Origin: Litorimonas sp.
GTDB taxonomy: Bacteria > Pseudomonadota > Alphaproteobacteria > Caulobacterales > Maricaulaceae
NCBI GenBank assembly: GCA_029936425.1
Contig: JAPYSU010000023.1
Coordinates: 1-35,026, forward strand
Length of the DNA stretch: 35,026 nt
Direction: 5' to 3'
Under the pieces are notes generated by a model that had not been told where the DNA came from, ran no database searches, and saw only the letters and a program-made list of their open reading frames with translations. This document shows, in pieces, positions 6,692 to 15,564 of the stretch. A program made the translations under genes and the position numbers. Each line of letters starts with the position of its first letter. Within the stretch, counting starts at the first letter, position 1.

Positions 6692-8442
6692 GACAGCTTC
6701 TTATCTTATTTTTCATTTCCATTTTCTGGAGCGCCCCGGTCTTTGCTCAACAGGTGAATTTAAGCGGAGAGCATATTAGTCAGTTTGATGTTCAATTAGA
6801 GCTACTGAAATCCGGCGACGTCAAAGTTATAGAGAACATCACTATTGTTGACAGGCCGGGGCAAAATCGGCGGGGTATATTCAGAGAGCTCCCCGCTGAA
6901 AAATACGTCGCCGAATTTGATGTGACGGATGTCATTCAATACGATATGAAATCGATCCTTCGGGACGGAAATCCCGAACCCTATCAGGAAAATAAAATCC
7001 GGTCTGCGTGGCAATGGCGTATCGGCGATGCGGAAATTTATTTGCCAAATGGCCAGCACAATTATCAGCTCACTTATACGGTTGAAAATGAAATTCGATA
7101 TCGCGAAAAATTTGACGAGCTTCTCTGGAATGTGACTGGAAACTATTGGAATTACCCTGTGAAAAATGCGCGTATCAGTGTCAAGATTCCTCAAGATGCC
7201 AATATAATAGATTTTAACGCCAATACGGGACGAATAGATGAAGGGGGTCAAAACTTTACATCTCGTAGAGTCGGCGACGAAATTGTTTTTGAAACGCAGC
7301 GTCCGCTTGCGGCCCATGAAGGCCTGACCGTATCTATTTCCGTTCCTAAAGGTCAAATCGACGGCCTGACCAATGCAGATCTGCGCCGTTATTGGTGGCT
7401 TAAAAATGGCGCTTTACTCTTAATTACTATTATTTCGCTCTGCATTTTCGCCTTTTATTACTGGCAGTGGGATAGAGTCGGACGCGACCCGGCCAAGCAG
7501 CCCGTCTTTGCGCGATATGAACCCCCATCAAGGGAGGGCCACATTTATTCTGCGGCGGCCGCGCAGCGCATTTTCAAAAGAGGACTGTCCGGGAATACGG
7601 CCCTAATCGCAACGCTCATCAGTCTTTCCATCAAAGGGTGGATAGATATGAAAGTGAATAAAAAATCGACTGTTTTTACCAAAAGGCCTGAATCGCGAAC
7701 AAAGAGGCCTTTACTGGATGATGAACAAATTGTTTTTGATAATCTATTCAGGCCTGGAAAAGATACGGTCAAAATATCTGGTAGTCCCAGCACGCATTTT
7801 GATGAAATGCGTCAGCAGTTTGAAGATCATGTGAATACGCATTATTCCAAAGCTTATCACAGAGTGAATGCAGGATGGATTGTTCTAGGCATACTTTTAA
7901 GTGTGGTCGGCATTATTATCGCGCTCACTCAATTAAATAGCGGCTCTCTTTATTTCACACTGGCGATATTAGCCCTTATTGTCCTGAACGTCGTCTTTTT
8001 GTTTTTGCTTCCGGCGCCGACAAAGCTTGGGCAGTCCATTAGGGCTGAAATAGAAGGTTTCAAGCTCTATATGGAAACAGCGGAGAAGGGCCGCTTAAAC
8101 GCTGTCCAGGTTGGATCAGGCCAGCCGCCGGTTATGACAAAGGAAAGGTACGAGATGTTTCTCCCTTATGCCATTGCTTTGGATGTTGAAAAACCCTGGA
8201 CGACTTATTTTGAGAAGACCCTGCCGGAAATAGCAAAAGAATATCAACCGAGCTATGCCCATGGTGATGCTTTGAAAGGCGGTCTCGGTCGGCAGTCTTT
8301 GAACTCTATAAACCGCTCCATGGTCAAAAGCCTGTCCACTGGCGTTCAATCCGCCCGCCCCGTTAGCACATCCAGCTCTGGAAGTGGCGGCGGAGGTTTT
8401 TCCGGCGGCGGCGGTGGAGGCGGAGGCGGCGGAAGCTGGTAA
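6688..8442 (+). CDS. DUF2207 membrane protein with Gly-rich tail
   Basis: This is a 584-aa predicted membrane protein. A signal peptide (cleavage after ...PVFA, residue 20) leads a large periplasmic DUF2207 domain (about 21-225). One membrane helix follows at about 238-257, then a cytoplasmic stretch, a pair of helices at about 395-440, and a further soluble part. It ends in Ser/Gly-rich sequence finishing in a run of glycines and GGSW, a tail typical of this family. The start is a GTG that overlaps the lemA stop (GTGA), so translation is coupled. Function is unknown, but the lemA-DUF2207 pairing is widespread. Confidence 0.92.
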   Translation: MRQLLILFFISIFWSAPVFAQQVNLSGEHISQFDVQLELLKSGDVKVIENITIVDRPGQNRRGIFRELPAEKYVAEFDVTDVIQYDMKSILRDGNPEPYQENKIRSAWQWRIGDAEIYLPNGQHNYQLTYTVENEIRYREKFDELLWNVTGNYWNYPVKNARISVKIPQDANIIDFNANTGRIDEGGQNFTSRRVGDEIVFETQRPLAAHEGLTVSISVPKGQIDGLTNADLRRYWWLKNGALLLITIISLCIFAFYYWQWDRVGRDPAKQPVFARYEPPSREGHIYSAAAAQRIFKRGLSGNTALIATLISLSIKGWIDMKVNKKSTVFTKRPESRTKRPLLDDEQIVFDNLFRPGKDTVKISGSPSTHFDEMRQQFEDHVNTHYSKAYHRVNAGWIVLGILLSVVGIIIALTQLNSGSLYFTLAILALIVLNVVFLFLLPAPTKLGQSIRAEIEGFKLYMETAEKGRLNAVQVGSGQPPVMTKERYEMFLPYAIALDVEKPWTTYFEKTLPEIAKEYQPSYAHGDALKGGLGRQSLNSINRSMVKSLSTGVQSARPVSTSSSGSGGGGFSGGGGGGGGGGSW

Positions 8443-8473
8443 TTCCACCCCCCTATTTTTACAGGCAAATAAA

Positions 8474-8503
8474 AAAACCCGCCTTCAAAAGCGGGTTTTC
8501 TAA
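8474..8503. terminator. Bidirectional Rho-independent terminator
   Basis: AAAACCCGC and GCGGGTTTT form a perfect 9-bp stem with an 8-base loop. T-rich flanks are present on both strands (TTTTCT on plus, TTTTTTTATTT on minus). It sits between the convergent DUF2207 and acnA genes and can end both transcripts. Confidence 0.9.
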
Positions 8504-8523
8504 AGTAATTAATTTAGGAATAC

Positions 8524-11214
8524 CTATTCAGCCGCAACAGCTTCCTGAGCCAAGTTCCGAAGAACGTAATGGAGGATGCCGCCATGACGGTAATATTCCA
8601 TTTCGTTTTCTGTATCGATCCGGACTTTCGCCGTAACAGACTTTTTTGTTCCGTCAGCGAATGTGATGTTAACTTCAACCGTGCTTCGCGGGGTGATGTC
8701 TTTTAATCCAGAGATATCGACTGTTTCAGTGCCGTCCAGACCAAGTTTTTCCCAGCTATCACCCTCTTGGAATTCCAGAGGAAGAACGCCCATGCCGATC
8801 AGGTTGGAGCGATGGATACGCTCGAAACTAGCGGCGATAACCGCTTTAACGCCGAGAAGAATTGTGCCTTTGGCGGCCCAGTCACGGGAAGAGCCGTTAC
8901 CATAAAGCCCGCCGGCAAAGACAACCAAGTCTTTATTGTCGGCTTTGTATTTTTGGGCGGCGTCAAAGATGCTAATGACTTCGCCTGTCGGAACGTAAGT
9001 TGTCACGCCGCCGACCGTGCCGGGCGCCATAAGGTTCTTAATCCGGATATTGGCAAATGTGCCCCGCATCATAACTTCATGATTACCGCGTCGAGAGCCG
9101 AAGGAGTTAAACTCGGCCCGTTCGACATTGTGATCTTTGAGATAACGACCTGCTGGGCCATCGGCTTTGATGGAGCCGGCCGGGCTGATGTGGTCAGTCG
9201 TAATGGAGTCGCCAAGAAGCGCCAGGATATTAGCGTTTTTCACGTCCTCAATCGGATCCGGCGTCGTGGTCATGCCCTCGAAATAAGGGGGGTTACGTAC
9301 GTAAGTGGAATCAGGCTGCCAATCATAGGTCTCGCCGCCCGTCACTTTGATTTTCTGCCACTCTTTGTCCCCGTCATATAGATCGCCATAACGGTCCGTA
9401 AACATTTTACGCGTGATGATTTTGCGGACGACCTCTGAGATCTCCTTGGAGTTCGGCCAGATGTCTTTCAAATAGACATCATTGCCGTCTTTATCGACAC
9501 CCAGAGGATCTTCTTCGAAGTCATGATGAAGGGAACCGGCCAGTGCATAGGCCACGACCAGAGGCGGGGACGCCAAGAAGTTGGCCTTGATATCTGGGCC
9601 GATGCGGCCTTCAAAGTTACGATTACCCGAAAGGACAGAACACGAAACAAGATCGCCTTCTGCAATGGCTTCGGCAAGCTCCGGGGCAAGCGGGCCTGAG
9701 TTACCGATACAGGTTGTGCAGCCATAGCCAACCACATCAAAGCCGAGCTTGTTTAATTCTGTCTGGAGCTTGGATTTTTCCAAATATTCACCCACGACCT
9801 GAGAGCCGGGCGCCAAGGAGGTTTTAACCCATGGCTTAACGGTCAGACCGAGCTTGTTGGCTTTTTGCGCGACAAGACCCGCTGCCATCATGACAGACGG
9901 ATTGGAGGTGTTCGTGCAGGACGTAATCGCGGCAATAAAGACATCGCCGTGATCCACGGAGTAATCTTTTCCCTTAACCGGAACAGCAGAGTCGCCATCA
10001 GGCGTTTTTTCAAATTCGTCGCGCAGAATTTTAGCAAAGGTTTTATTGGCGCCTTTTAGATCAAAGCGATCTTGTGGGCGTTTAGGTCCGGAAAGAGAGG
10101 GCATTACGGTTGTCATATCGAGTGACAATGTATCCGTATATTCCGGCGTCACTTCATCGCGCCACAGGCCTTGAGCCTTAGCGTAAGCTTCAACGAGCTC
10201 AACACGCGATTCTTCGCGGCCTGTTGCTTTCAAATATTTAAGCGTGTCGGCATCGATGGGGAAAAATCCACATGTTGCGCCGTATTCGGGCGCCATATTG
10301 GCGATCGTTGCCTGATCTTCGAGAGACATGGAATCAAGTCCGTCACCATAAAACTCGACAAACTTGCCAACAACACCTTTTTCACGCAGCATTTGCACAA
10401 CGCGCAAGACGAGGTCAGTGGCTGTTGTGCCTTCAACCAATTTGCCTTTAAGCTCAAACCCAATCACCTCCGGGATAAGCATGGAAATGGGCTGGCCGAG
10501 CATAGCTGCTTCGGCCTCAATTCCGCCAACGCCCCAACCTAAAACGGACAAGCCATTGATCATGGTTGTATGAGAATCAGTCCCGACCAAAGTATCCGGG
10601 AAGGCATATGTTTTGCCGCCTTCGGTTTTGGTCCAGACGGTCTGCGCCAAATTCTCTAGATTCACCTGGTGACAAATACCGGTTCCAGGCGGAACAACGG
10701 CGAAATTATCAAAGGCTTCCTGACCCCATTTTAAGAAATCATAACGCTCGCCATTGCGCTCATATTCACGTTTCACATTTTTCTTGAAAGCCTGCGGCGT
10801 GCCGTAATAGTCCACCATAACAGAGTGGTCGATGACCAAATGAACCGGGTTGAGTGGGTTAATGGCTTCGGCTGAGCCGCCGAGATTGACCATAGCATCG
10901 CGCATAGCGGCCAGATCCACAACCGCCGGCACGCCAGTAAAATCTTGCATAAGCACGCGGGCCGGTCGGTAGGCAATTTCGTAAGTAGAAGTTTTTGGAC
11001 CGAGCCAATCTGCAATCGCTTGAATGTCTTCTTTTTTGACAGAGCTACCATCTTCGTGGCGAAGAAGATTTTCAAGAAGGACTTTCAAAGACCGAGGTAG
11101 TTTGGAGATACCTTTCAATCCGTTCTTTTCTGCTTCTTTCAGATCGAAATAGGTATAAGTGCCGCCGCGCACTTCGAGCGTGCGTTCGCAATTAAAACTG
11201 TCCAGTGAGGCCAT
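8524..11214 (-). CDS. acnA: Aconitate hydratase A
   Basis: This 896-aa cytoplasmic TCA-cycle enzyme isomerises citrate to isocitrate through cis-aconitate. The three [4Fe-4S] ligands are Cys433 (TSCTNTSNPS), Cys499 and Cys502 (GCTTCIGNSG). Other family blocks are present: VLMQDFTGVPAVVDLAAMRDA, VDHS-type IDHSV (128-132), GTDSHTTMINGL and, in the swivelling C-terminal domain, GDSITTDHISPAG and GGLYGNGSSRDWAAKG. Length matches the AcnA/IRP1 type. AAGGA precedes the ATG, with a plausible promoter about 45 bp upstream. It is a single-gene unit closed by a strong terminator. Confidence 0.98.
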   Translation of the reverse strand: MASLDSFNCERTLEVRGGTYTYFDLKEAEKNGLKGISKLPRSLKVLLENLLRHEDGSSVKKEDIQAIADWLGPKTSTYEIAYRPARVLMQDFTGVPAVVDLAAMRDAMVNLGGSAEAINPLNPVHLVIDHSVMVDYYGTPQAFKKNVKREYERNGERYDFLKWGQEAFDNFAVVPPGTGICHQVNLENLAQTVWTKTEGGKTYAFPDTLVGTDSHTTMINGLSVLGWGVGGIEAEAAMLGQPISMLIPEVIGFELKGKLVEGTTATDLVLRVVQMLREKGVVGKFVEFYGDGLDSMSLEDQATIANMAPEYGATCGFFPIDADTLKYLKATGREESRVELVEAYAKAQGLWRDEVTPEYTDTLSLDMTTVMPSLSGPKRPQDRFDLKGANKTFAKILRDEFEKTPDGDSAVPVKGKDYSVDHGDVFIAAITSCTNTSNPSVMMAAGLVAQKANKLGLTVKPWVKTSLAPGSQVVGEYLEKSKLQTELNKLGFDVVGYGCTTCIGNSGPLAPELAEAIAEGDLVSCSVLSGNRNFEGRIGPDIKANFLASPPLVVAYALAGSLHHDFEEDPLGVDKDGNDVYLKDIWPNSKEISEVVRKIITRKMFTDRYGDLYDGDKEWQKIKVTGGETYDWQPDSTYVRNPPYFEGMTTTPDPIEDVKNANILALLGDSITTDHISPAGSIKADGPAGRYLKDHNVERAEFNSFGSRRGNHEVMMRGTFANIRIKNLMAPGTVGGVTTYVPTGEVISIFDAAQKYKADNKDLVVFAGGLYGNGSSRDWAAKGTILLGVKAVIAASFERIHRSNLIGMGVLPLEFQEGDSWEKLGLDGTETVDISGLKDITPRSTVEVNITFADGTKKSVTAKVRIDTENEMEYYRHGGILHYVLRNLAQEAVAAE

Positions 11215-11255
11215 GGGAAATCCTTAGTCTTGAAATATCATCTAATATAGGCGGT

Positions 11256-11283
11256 CTTATAGCAGGAATGGGGCCGCATTCAA
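11256..11283 (-). promoter_or_regulatory. Predicted housekeeping promoter of acnA
   Basis: Read on the minus strand, TTGAAT (11283-11278) and TATAAG (11261-11256) are separated by 16 bp. They would start transcription near 11249, leaving a leader of about 35 nt before acnA. The match to the sigma-70 consensus is good by eye but untested. Confidence 0.4.
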
Positions 11284-11335
11284 TTGTAAAGCACGGCCAA
11301 ACCTAGCGCGAATAGCCGCTAAACCAATGTGAAGG

Positions 11336-11620
11336 TCAAAGAGACTGAGCGAATAGCCGCCACGCATAATCACATAAGCGTCGCCCGGCCAAACGTTCCA
11401 TTAAATAGGCGTTTAGCGCTTTTTGGTCTTCGGTGAATGGCTGAGACACACCTACATTATGGGCGGATCGAAGTATGTAGAGAAAGGTCTGTGAGGAAAC
11501 CTGAACGCTCTCCCATTCCCGCTGCGAGTCAGCACCCAATTCAATTGACTGAATAACACCCTCAAGAGGGCTCATTAGCACCTGTTCAGACCTCGAATCA
11601 TTTTGAACAAGCAGTCTCAT
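11336..11620 (-). CDS. Small hypothetical protein
   Basis: This 94-aa ORF fills much of the space between acnA and yciB. It is soluble, has a mixed composition without low complexity, and shows ordinary codon use. No ribosome binding site is evident at the ATG. The C-terminal part (ALNAYLMERLAGRRLCDYAWRLFAQSL) could form amphipathic helices. I recognise no family. The 12-mer gcgaatagccgc, which lies near the end of this ORF, is repeated 41 bp further on at 11308-11319. It may be a real lineage-specific gene or chance. Confidence 0.45.
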   Translation of the reverse strand: MRLLVQNDSRSEQVLMSPLEGVIQSIELGADSQREWESVQVSSQTFLYILRSAHNVGVSQPFTEDQKALNAYLMERLAGRRLCDYAWRLFAQSL

Positions 11621-11686
11621 GCGTAAGTCCGATATCAGGAAAAACCGGCGTTACAATCGGCAGGATCGTTTAGGGTTAACAGGGCC

Positions 11687-12295
11687 TTAAGTCGAGCTTT
11701 CCCCGCTCGTTTTCATTTTTCCGAAACGTTGTATAAATGGGATTTGAGTAAGCGTGAAGACTATCGTCAAAGGCAGGAATCCGAACACTTTGAAACCGGC
11801 CCAAAAGTCCTCCGAAAAGTTTCTCCAGATAATTTCGTTCAAAACAGCCATGGCAAAGAAGAACAGCCCCCACCGAATCGCCAGCACATTCCATTTACTC
11901 TCTGGCAGCTCTATGGCGCTCCCCATCAAGAGCTTGACCACATTTTTCTTGAAGAAAACCCCGCCGATTACGGCTAGCCCGAAAAGAGTGTTCAAAATTG
12001 TCGGCTTCATGAAAAAGATGACTTTATTCCCTGTGAAAAACGCAAGACCTGCGAACAGAACAACGATAGCCGTTGTAAACACCAAAAGCCCCGAAACATG
12101 GCGGTGACGGATCCAGGAATAAAGTAAAGCCAAAGTGGCTGTAACCCCGAGCACCCCGGCCGCATAAACCATGGCGTCGTCGGGCTGCGTTCTTTTAAAA
12201 TATTGAAAAGCCGCAAAGAAAATCAAAAGAGGACCAAAATCCAGCCAAAAACTTTGTGGTTTTTTAGCGGGTGTTGGGAGTGTCGGATCAGTCAT
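11687..12295 (-). CDS. yciB: Septation protein A / YciB family inner-membrane protein
   Basis: This 202-aa polytopic membrane protein has about five or six hydrophobic segments. Family hallmarks are LDFGPLLIFFAAF near the N-terminus, KPTILNTLFGLAVIGG in the middle (about 97-112) and the segment LNEIIWRNFSEDFWAGFKVFGFLPLT (key residues Asn-Glu, Trp, Phe-Trp). YciB/IspZ is linked to cell-envelope synthesis and septation; its biochemical role is not settled. Its place after ftsY is the usual alphaproteobacterial arrangement, which supports the call. Confidence 0.93.
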   Translation of the reverse strand: MTDPTLPTPAKKPQSFWLDFGPLLIFFAAFQYFKRTQPDDAMVYAAGVLGVTATLALLYSWIRHRHVSGLLVFTTAIVVLFAGLAFFTGNKVIFFMKPTILNTLFGLAVIGGVFFKKNVVKLLMGSAIELPESKWNVLAIRWGLFFFAMAVLNEIIWRNFSEDFWAGFKVFGFLPLTIVFTLTQIPFIQRFGKMKTSGESST

Positions 12296-12323
12296 AGGAG
12301 ACTCATATTCTAGGTCGGGTGTT

Positions 12324-12410
12324 TCAGGCCGTGTGCATGAGGATTAAATTGATAGCAAGAATTATGGCCAGAACAATAAAAGAGGCGGAAACCGAATTTT
12401 TCTCACTCAT
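12324..12410 (-). CDS. Possible 28-aa single-span membrane protein
   Basis: This short ORF starts inside the last codons of ftsY. The ATG occupies 12410-12408 and the ftsY stop is 12405-12403. It encodes MSEKN, then a hydrophobic stretch (SASFIVLAIILAINLILM) and HTA. The shape is that of a small inner-membrane protein with a short polar N-terminus. Overlap with the ftsY stop would allow coupled translation, and yciB follows 28 bp later. A 28-codon ORF may arise by chance, so support rests on the hydrophobic helix and the overlap. No homolog is known to me. Confidence 0.4.
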   Translation of the reverse strand: MSEKNSVSASFIVLAIILAINLILMHTA

Positions 12411-14196
12411 TCATCTCATCAGCCACGCCTGAAAGCGCTGCCGCGAAAACAGGGGCGGAGAAATTTTCCAAATCCTCAATACGCTCTCCAATACCTATAC
12501 AATGTATAGGAAGTTTATATTTATCTGACAGCGCCACGAGTACGCCGCCTTTGGCCGTACCGTCCAGCTTGGTCATAATGAGACCGGAGACTTCTGCCGT
12601 CTTGGCAAAGGCCTCTGTTTGCATCAGAGCGTTCTGACCCACTGTCGCGTCCAGAACCAGAATAGAATGGTGCGGGGCCGTTTCATCCTGTTTCTTGATG
12701 ACGCGAAGGATCTTCGAAAGCTCATCCATCAGTTCGGTTCGGTTTTGCAGGCGGCCCGCCGTATCGATCATTAGAATATCAAACTCTTCACGCCGGGCGC
12801 GATCAATAGCGTCATAAACCAGACCGGCGGCATCCGAACCGAGCTTGCCGGACATGACCGGCGCATTGGCTCGTTCTCCCCAGACGGAAAGCTGTTCAAA
12901 GGCTGCTGCTCGGAAAGTATCCCCCGCCGCGATAAGAACTTTCTTGCCTTCGTCGGTAAAACGTTTGGCAATTTTACCTAATGTTGTGGTTTTGCCAGAG
13001 CCGTTCACCCCAACGAATAACATGATTTGGGGTTTCACGCCGCCAAGAATTATAGGTTTTTCAAGCGGCGTCAAAATTTCCGATATTACATCTGCAAGCG
13101 CGATCTTTATTTCGAGATCCGTAATCTGTTTGTCGAATTTGCTTTCTGCCAAACGCGACGTCACTTTCATGGCGGCGCCTGTGCCGAGGTCGGAGGCAAT
13201 GAGAATATCTTCTAAGTCTTCAAGTGCTTCATCATCCAGTGTGCGTTTGTTAAAGCTCGCCGCCATACTGTCTGACATGCGGGAAGTAGATTTCCGCAGG
13301 CCGGCGGAGATCCGATCCAGAAAATTTGTACGAACAGGGGCCGATTCCACCTGCGGCGTCAGTTTCCCTTCGGCCTCCAGCTTGGCGCGCCGCTCGGCTT
13401 CGACTTTGGCGAGAGCCTCACGTTCATTGGCTTCGCGTGTCGCCCGCTCTTCAGCAATTCGAGCCCGTCGTTCTGCTTCTCGGGCTTCTTCGGCAAGCTG
13501 TTTAAGCCGTTCGGCTTCTGCCTCTTTCGCCTGTTTCTCAGCTAGTTTTTTGGCGTCTTCTTCAGCGGCCTTTCGCGCGGCTTCTTCTTGGCGCGCCGCC
13601 TCGGCCTTTTTTGCGGCTTCCGCTTCGGCGCGGGCTTTTGCTTCTGCCTCTGCTTTAGCTTGTAGCGCGGCCTTTTCTTTGGCGTTTTTGGCCGCTTTGA
13701 GCGCAGCCTCTTCTTCGGCTTTTCGTTTTGCCTCTGCTTCGGCTTGTTCCTCTGCTTCTCTGCGCTGCGCCTCCGCCCGTTCCGCCGCAAGCGCCGCTTG
13801 TTTTTCAGCGAGCGCTTTTGCTTCGGCCTCGGCTTTCTGCTTGGCTGCTTCCGCTTTCGCTTCCCGCTCTGCTTTAAGCGTCTGCTCGCGGGCTCTTTCT
13901 TCGGCCAATTGCTTGGCCCGCGCCAAATCTTTCGCGGCCTGAATTTCAGACTGGCGTTTATCTTCCACCTCTTGTCTGGCTTTGTCTTCCTCGGAAGTTT
14001 CGGTCTCGCCTTGACCGTCCATCGTTCGGGCGGATTTCAGCGCGGCCGCATTAATCGCTGCCATGCGGGCAGCCATTTGTTCGTCAACGCGCTTTTGCTC
14101 TTCGGCCCGTTTGGCCGCTTCTTCGGCGCGCTTGTCATCCTTGGACTTGAACCCTAATTTTGACAGAAAGCTTTTTTTCTTTTTTTCTTCAGCCAT
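12403..14196 (-). CDS. ftsY: Signal recognition particle receptor FtsY
   Basis: This is a 597-aa SRP GTPase that docks ribosome-SRP complexes at the inner membrane. The NG domain occupies about residues 290-597: P-loop GVNGSGKT (396-403), DTFRAAAFEQL (426-436), DTAGR (478-482) and TKLDG (542-546). The first ~280 residues are an unusually long A domain, almost purely Ala, Glu, Lys, Arg and Gln. It is probably a continuous or single charged helix, preceded by a basic N-terminus (KKKKSFLSKLGFKSK) that may touch lipid. Its ATG overlaps the mtaB stop by one base (TAATG). Confidence 0.97.
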   Translation of the reverse strand: MAEEKKKKSFLSKLGFKSKDDKRAEEAAKRAEEQKRVDEQMAARMAAINAAALKSARTMDGQGETETSEEDKARQEVEDKRQSEIQAAKDLARAKQLAEERAREQTLKAEREAKAEAAKQKAEAEAKALAEKQAALAAERAEAQRREAEEQAEAEAKRKAEEEAALKAAKNAKEKAALQAKAEAEAKARAEAEAAKKAEAARQEEAARKAAEEDAKKLAEKQAKEAEAERLKQLAEEAREAERRARIAEERATREANEREALAKVEAERRAKLEAEGKLTPQVESAPVRTNFLDRISAGLRKSTSRMSDSMAASFNKRTLDDEALEDLEDILIASDLGTGAAMKVTSRLAESKFDKQITDLEIKIALADVISEILTPLEKPIILGGVKPQIMLFVGVNGSGKTTTLGKIAKRFTDEGKKVLIAAGDTFRAAAFEQLSVWGERANAPVMSGKLGSDAAGLVYDAIDRARREEFDILMIDTAGRLQNRTELMDELSKILRVIKKQDETAPHHSILVLDATVGQNALMQTEAFAKTAEVSGLIMTKLDGTAKGGVLVALSDKYKLPIHCIGIGERIEDLENFSAPVFAAALSGVADEMNE

Positions 14197-15497
14197 TAAA
14201 TTAAAGTCCCCGTTAAATGTTCGGAGGTTGATCCTGTGATTTCAACTTTCGCCAAGCTACCGCTTTTCGGAGGCCTGTTCACCTTTACAAGAGAGAAGTC
14301 GGGGAGCCTGCCAAAGCCTGTTTCTTCAAACAAAGCGACATCTTTAGACCCAATGCGCGTTTTCAAATGTTTCGATTTAAGGTGCGCGCTTTCTTCCCGA
14401 AGAATTTTGGCGCGGGCTTTGACAATATTACCGTGAATAGGCGGTATTTTTGCAGCTGGCGTGCCTTCGCGGGCGGAATACGGAAAGACGTGGAGCCAAG
14501 GAATTCCGACCTCTGAAATGATGGAGCGTGACTTTTCGAACATGTCGTCATCTTCGGTCGGAAATCCCGCGATTATGTCCGCTCCGAAGGTCATTTCAGG
14601 ACGGGCGGATTTTAAACGCTGACATAATTTAATCACATCCGCTCGGCTATGACGCCGCTTCATCCGTTTCAGGATCATGTCATCGCCCGCCTGTAAAGAC
14701 AGATGCAAATAGGGCGTCATACGGTCCTCTTTCACGAGAAGATCAAATAAAACCTCATCCACTTCTGCGGGATCAATTGAAGAGAGACGTATACGCGGAA
14801 GTTCCGGTACGAGTTTTAAGACGCGCCGCACCAAATCACCGAGAGGCGGTTTACCGGGAAGATCTCCGCCCCAACTCGATAAATCGACACCTGTAAGCAC
14901 AACTTCTTTGTAGCCTTGCGCGACGAGGGAGCGGACGGAATTAACGACCTCTCCTGCGGGGACGCTGCGCGCATTGCCTCGGCCATATGGAATAATGCAG
15001 AATGTGCAGCGATGATCGCATCCATTCTGGACTTGCAGAAAAGCGCGGCTTCGACTTTGTGATTTTTCGAGAAGTTGATTGCCGCCGCCCATAAATTGCG
15101 GCGCGGTTTCGGCAACGCTCATAATGTCATTGACGCGAATAGGCTCGGAACTTTCCAAAAACACTGGATCAAAGCTTAAGGGCGACATTTTTTCGTGATT
15201 GCCGATGACTTTGTTTACGCCCTTTATGGCCGCAAAGGCGGACGGGTCTATTTGGGCCGCGCAACCTGTGACGATAACAGTCGCGTCTGGGTTTTCGCGG
15301 CGAGCTTTCCTGACCTGACGTCGGCTCTCAGCAACTGCCTCATTCGTCACGGCGCAGGTGTTGATAATGACGGCCTCTTTCAAGCCCGCATCGCGTGCGT
15401 GGCCAGCCATGACATCACTTTCATACGCGTTTAGCCGACAGCCCAACGTAATGACCTTCGTCTCGCCGTCCTGTTCAATTTTTGGGCTGCTTGCCAT
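14196..15497 (-). CDS. mtaB: tRNA t6A37 methylthiotransferase MtaB
   Basis: This 433-aa radical-SAM enzyme converts t6A37 to ms2t6A37 in tRNAs reading ANN codons. The N-terminal UPF0004 domain carries the three ligands of the auxiliary cluster, Cys20 (TLGCRLNAYES), Cys48 (INTCAVT) and Cys79 (VTGCAAQ). The radical-SAM cluster is Cys160-x3-Cys164-x2-Cys167 (NGCDHRCTFCIIPYGRG). The TLGCRLN signature separates MtaB from MiaB and RimO. A weak TRAM-like tail ends the protein. It heads the minus-strand unit mtaB-ftsY-yciB, typical of alphaproteobacteria. Confidence 0.95.
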   Translation of the reverse strand: MASSPKIEQDGETKVITLGCRLNAYESDVMAGHARDAGLKEAVIINTCAVTNEAVAESRRQVRKARRENPDATVIVTGCAAQIDPSAFAAIKGVNKVIGNHEKMSPLSFDPVFLESSEPIRVNDIMSVAETAPQFMGGGNQLLEKSQSRSRAFLQVQNGCDHRCTFCIIPYGRGNARSVPAGEVVNSVRSLVAQGYKEVVLTGVDLSSWGGDLPGKPPLGDLVRRVLKLVPELPRIRLSSIDPAEVDEVLFDLLVKEDRMTPYLHLSLQAGDDMILKRMKRRHSRADVIKLCQRLKSARPEMTFGADIIAGFPTEDDDMFEKSRSIISEVGIPWLHVFPYSAREGTPAAKIPPIHGNIVKARAKILREESAHLKSKHLKTRIGSKDVALFEETGFGRLPDFSLVKVNRPPKSGSLAKVEITGSTSEHLTGTLI

Positions 15498-15564
15498 GCC
15501 GCGCTACATGGTCATTAAATTATATATGGTCAAGTCAGGCACACATGGCTATGGCGTAATTACC

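Noticed and set aside
12845..13942. Long plus-strand ORF of 365 codons, Ser/Ala-rich
   Set aside because: It is antisense to the repetitive Ala/Glu/Lys coding part of ftsY; its composition (endless Ser, Ala, Phe) is the expected shadow.
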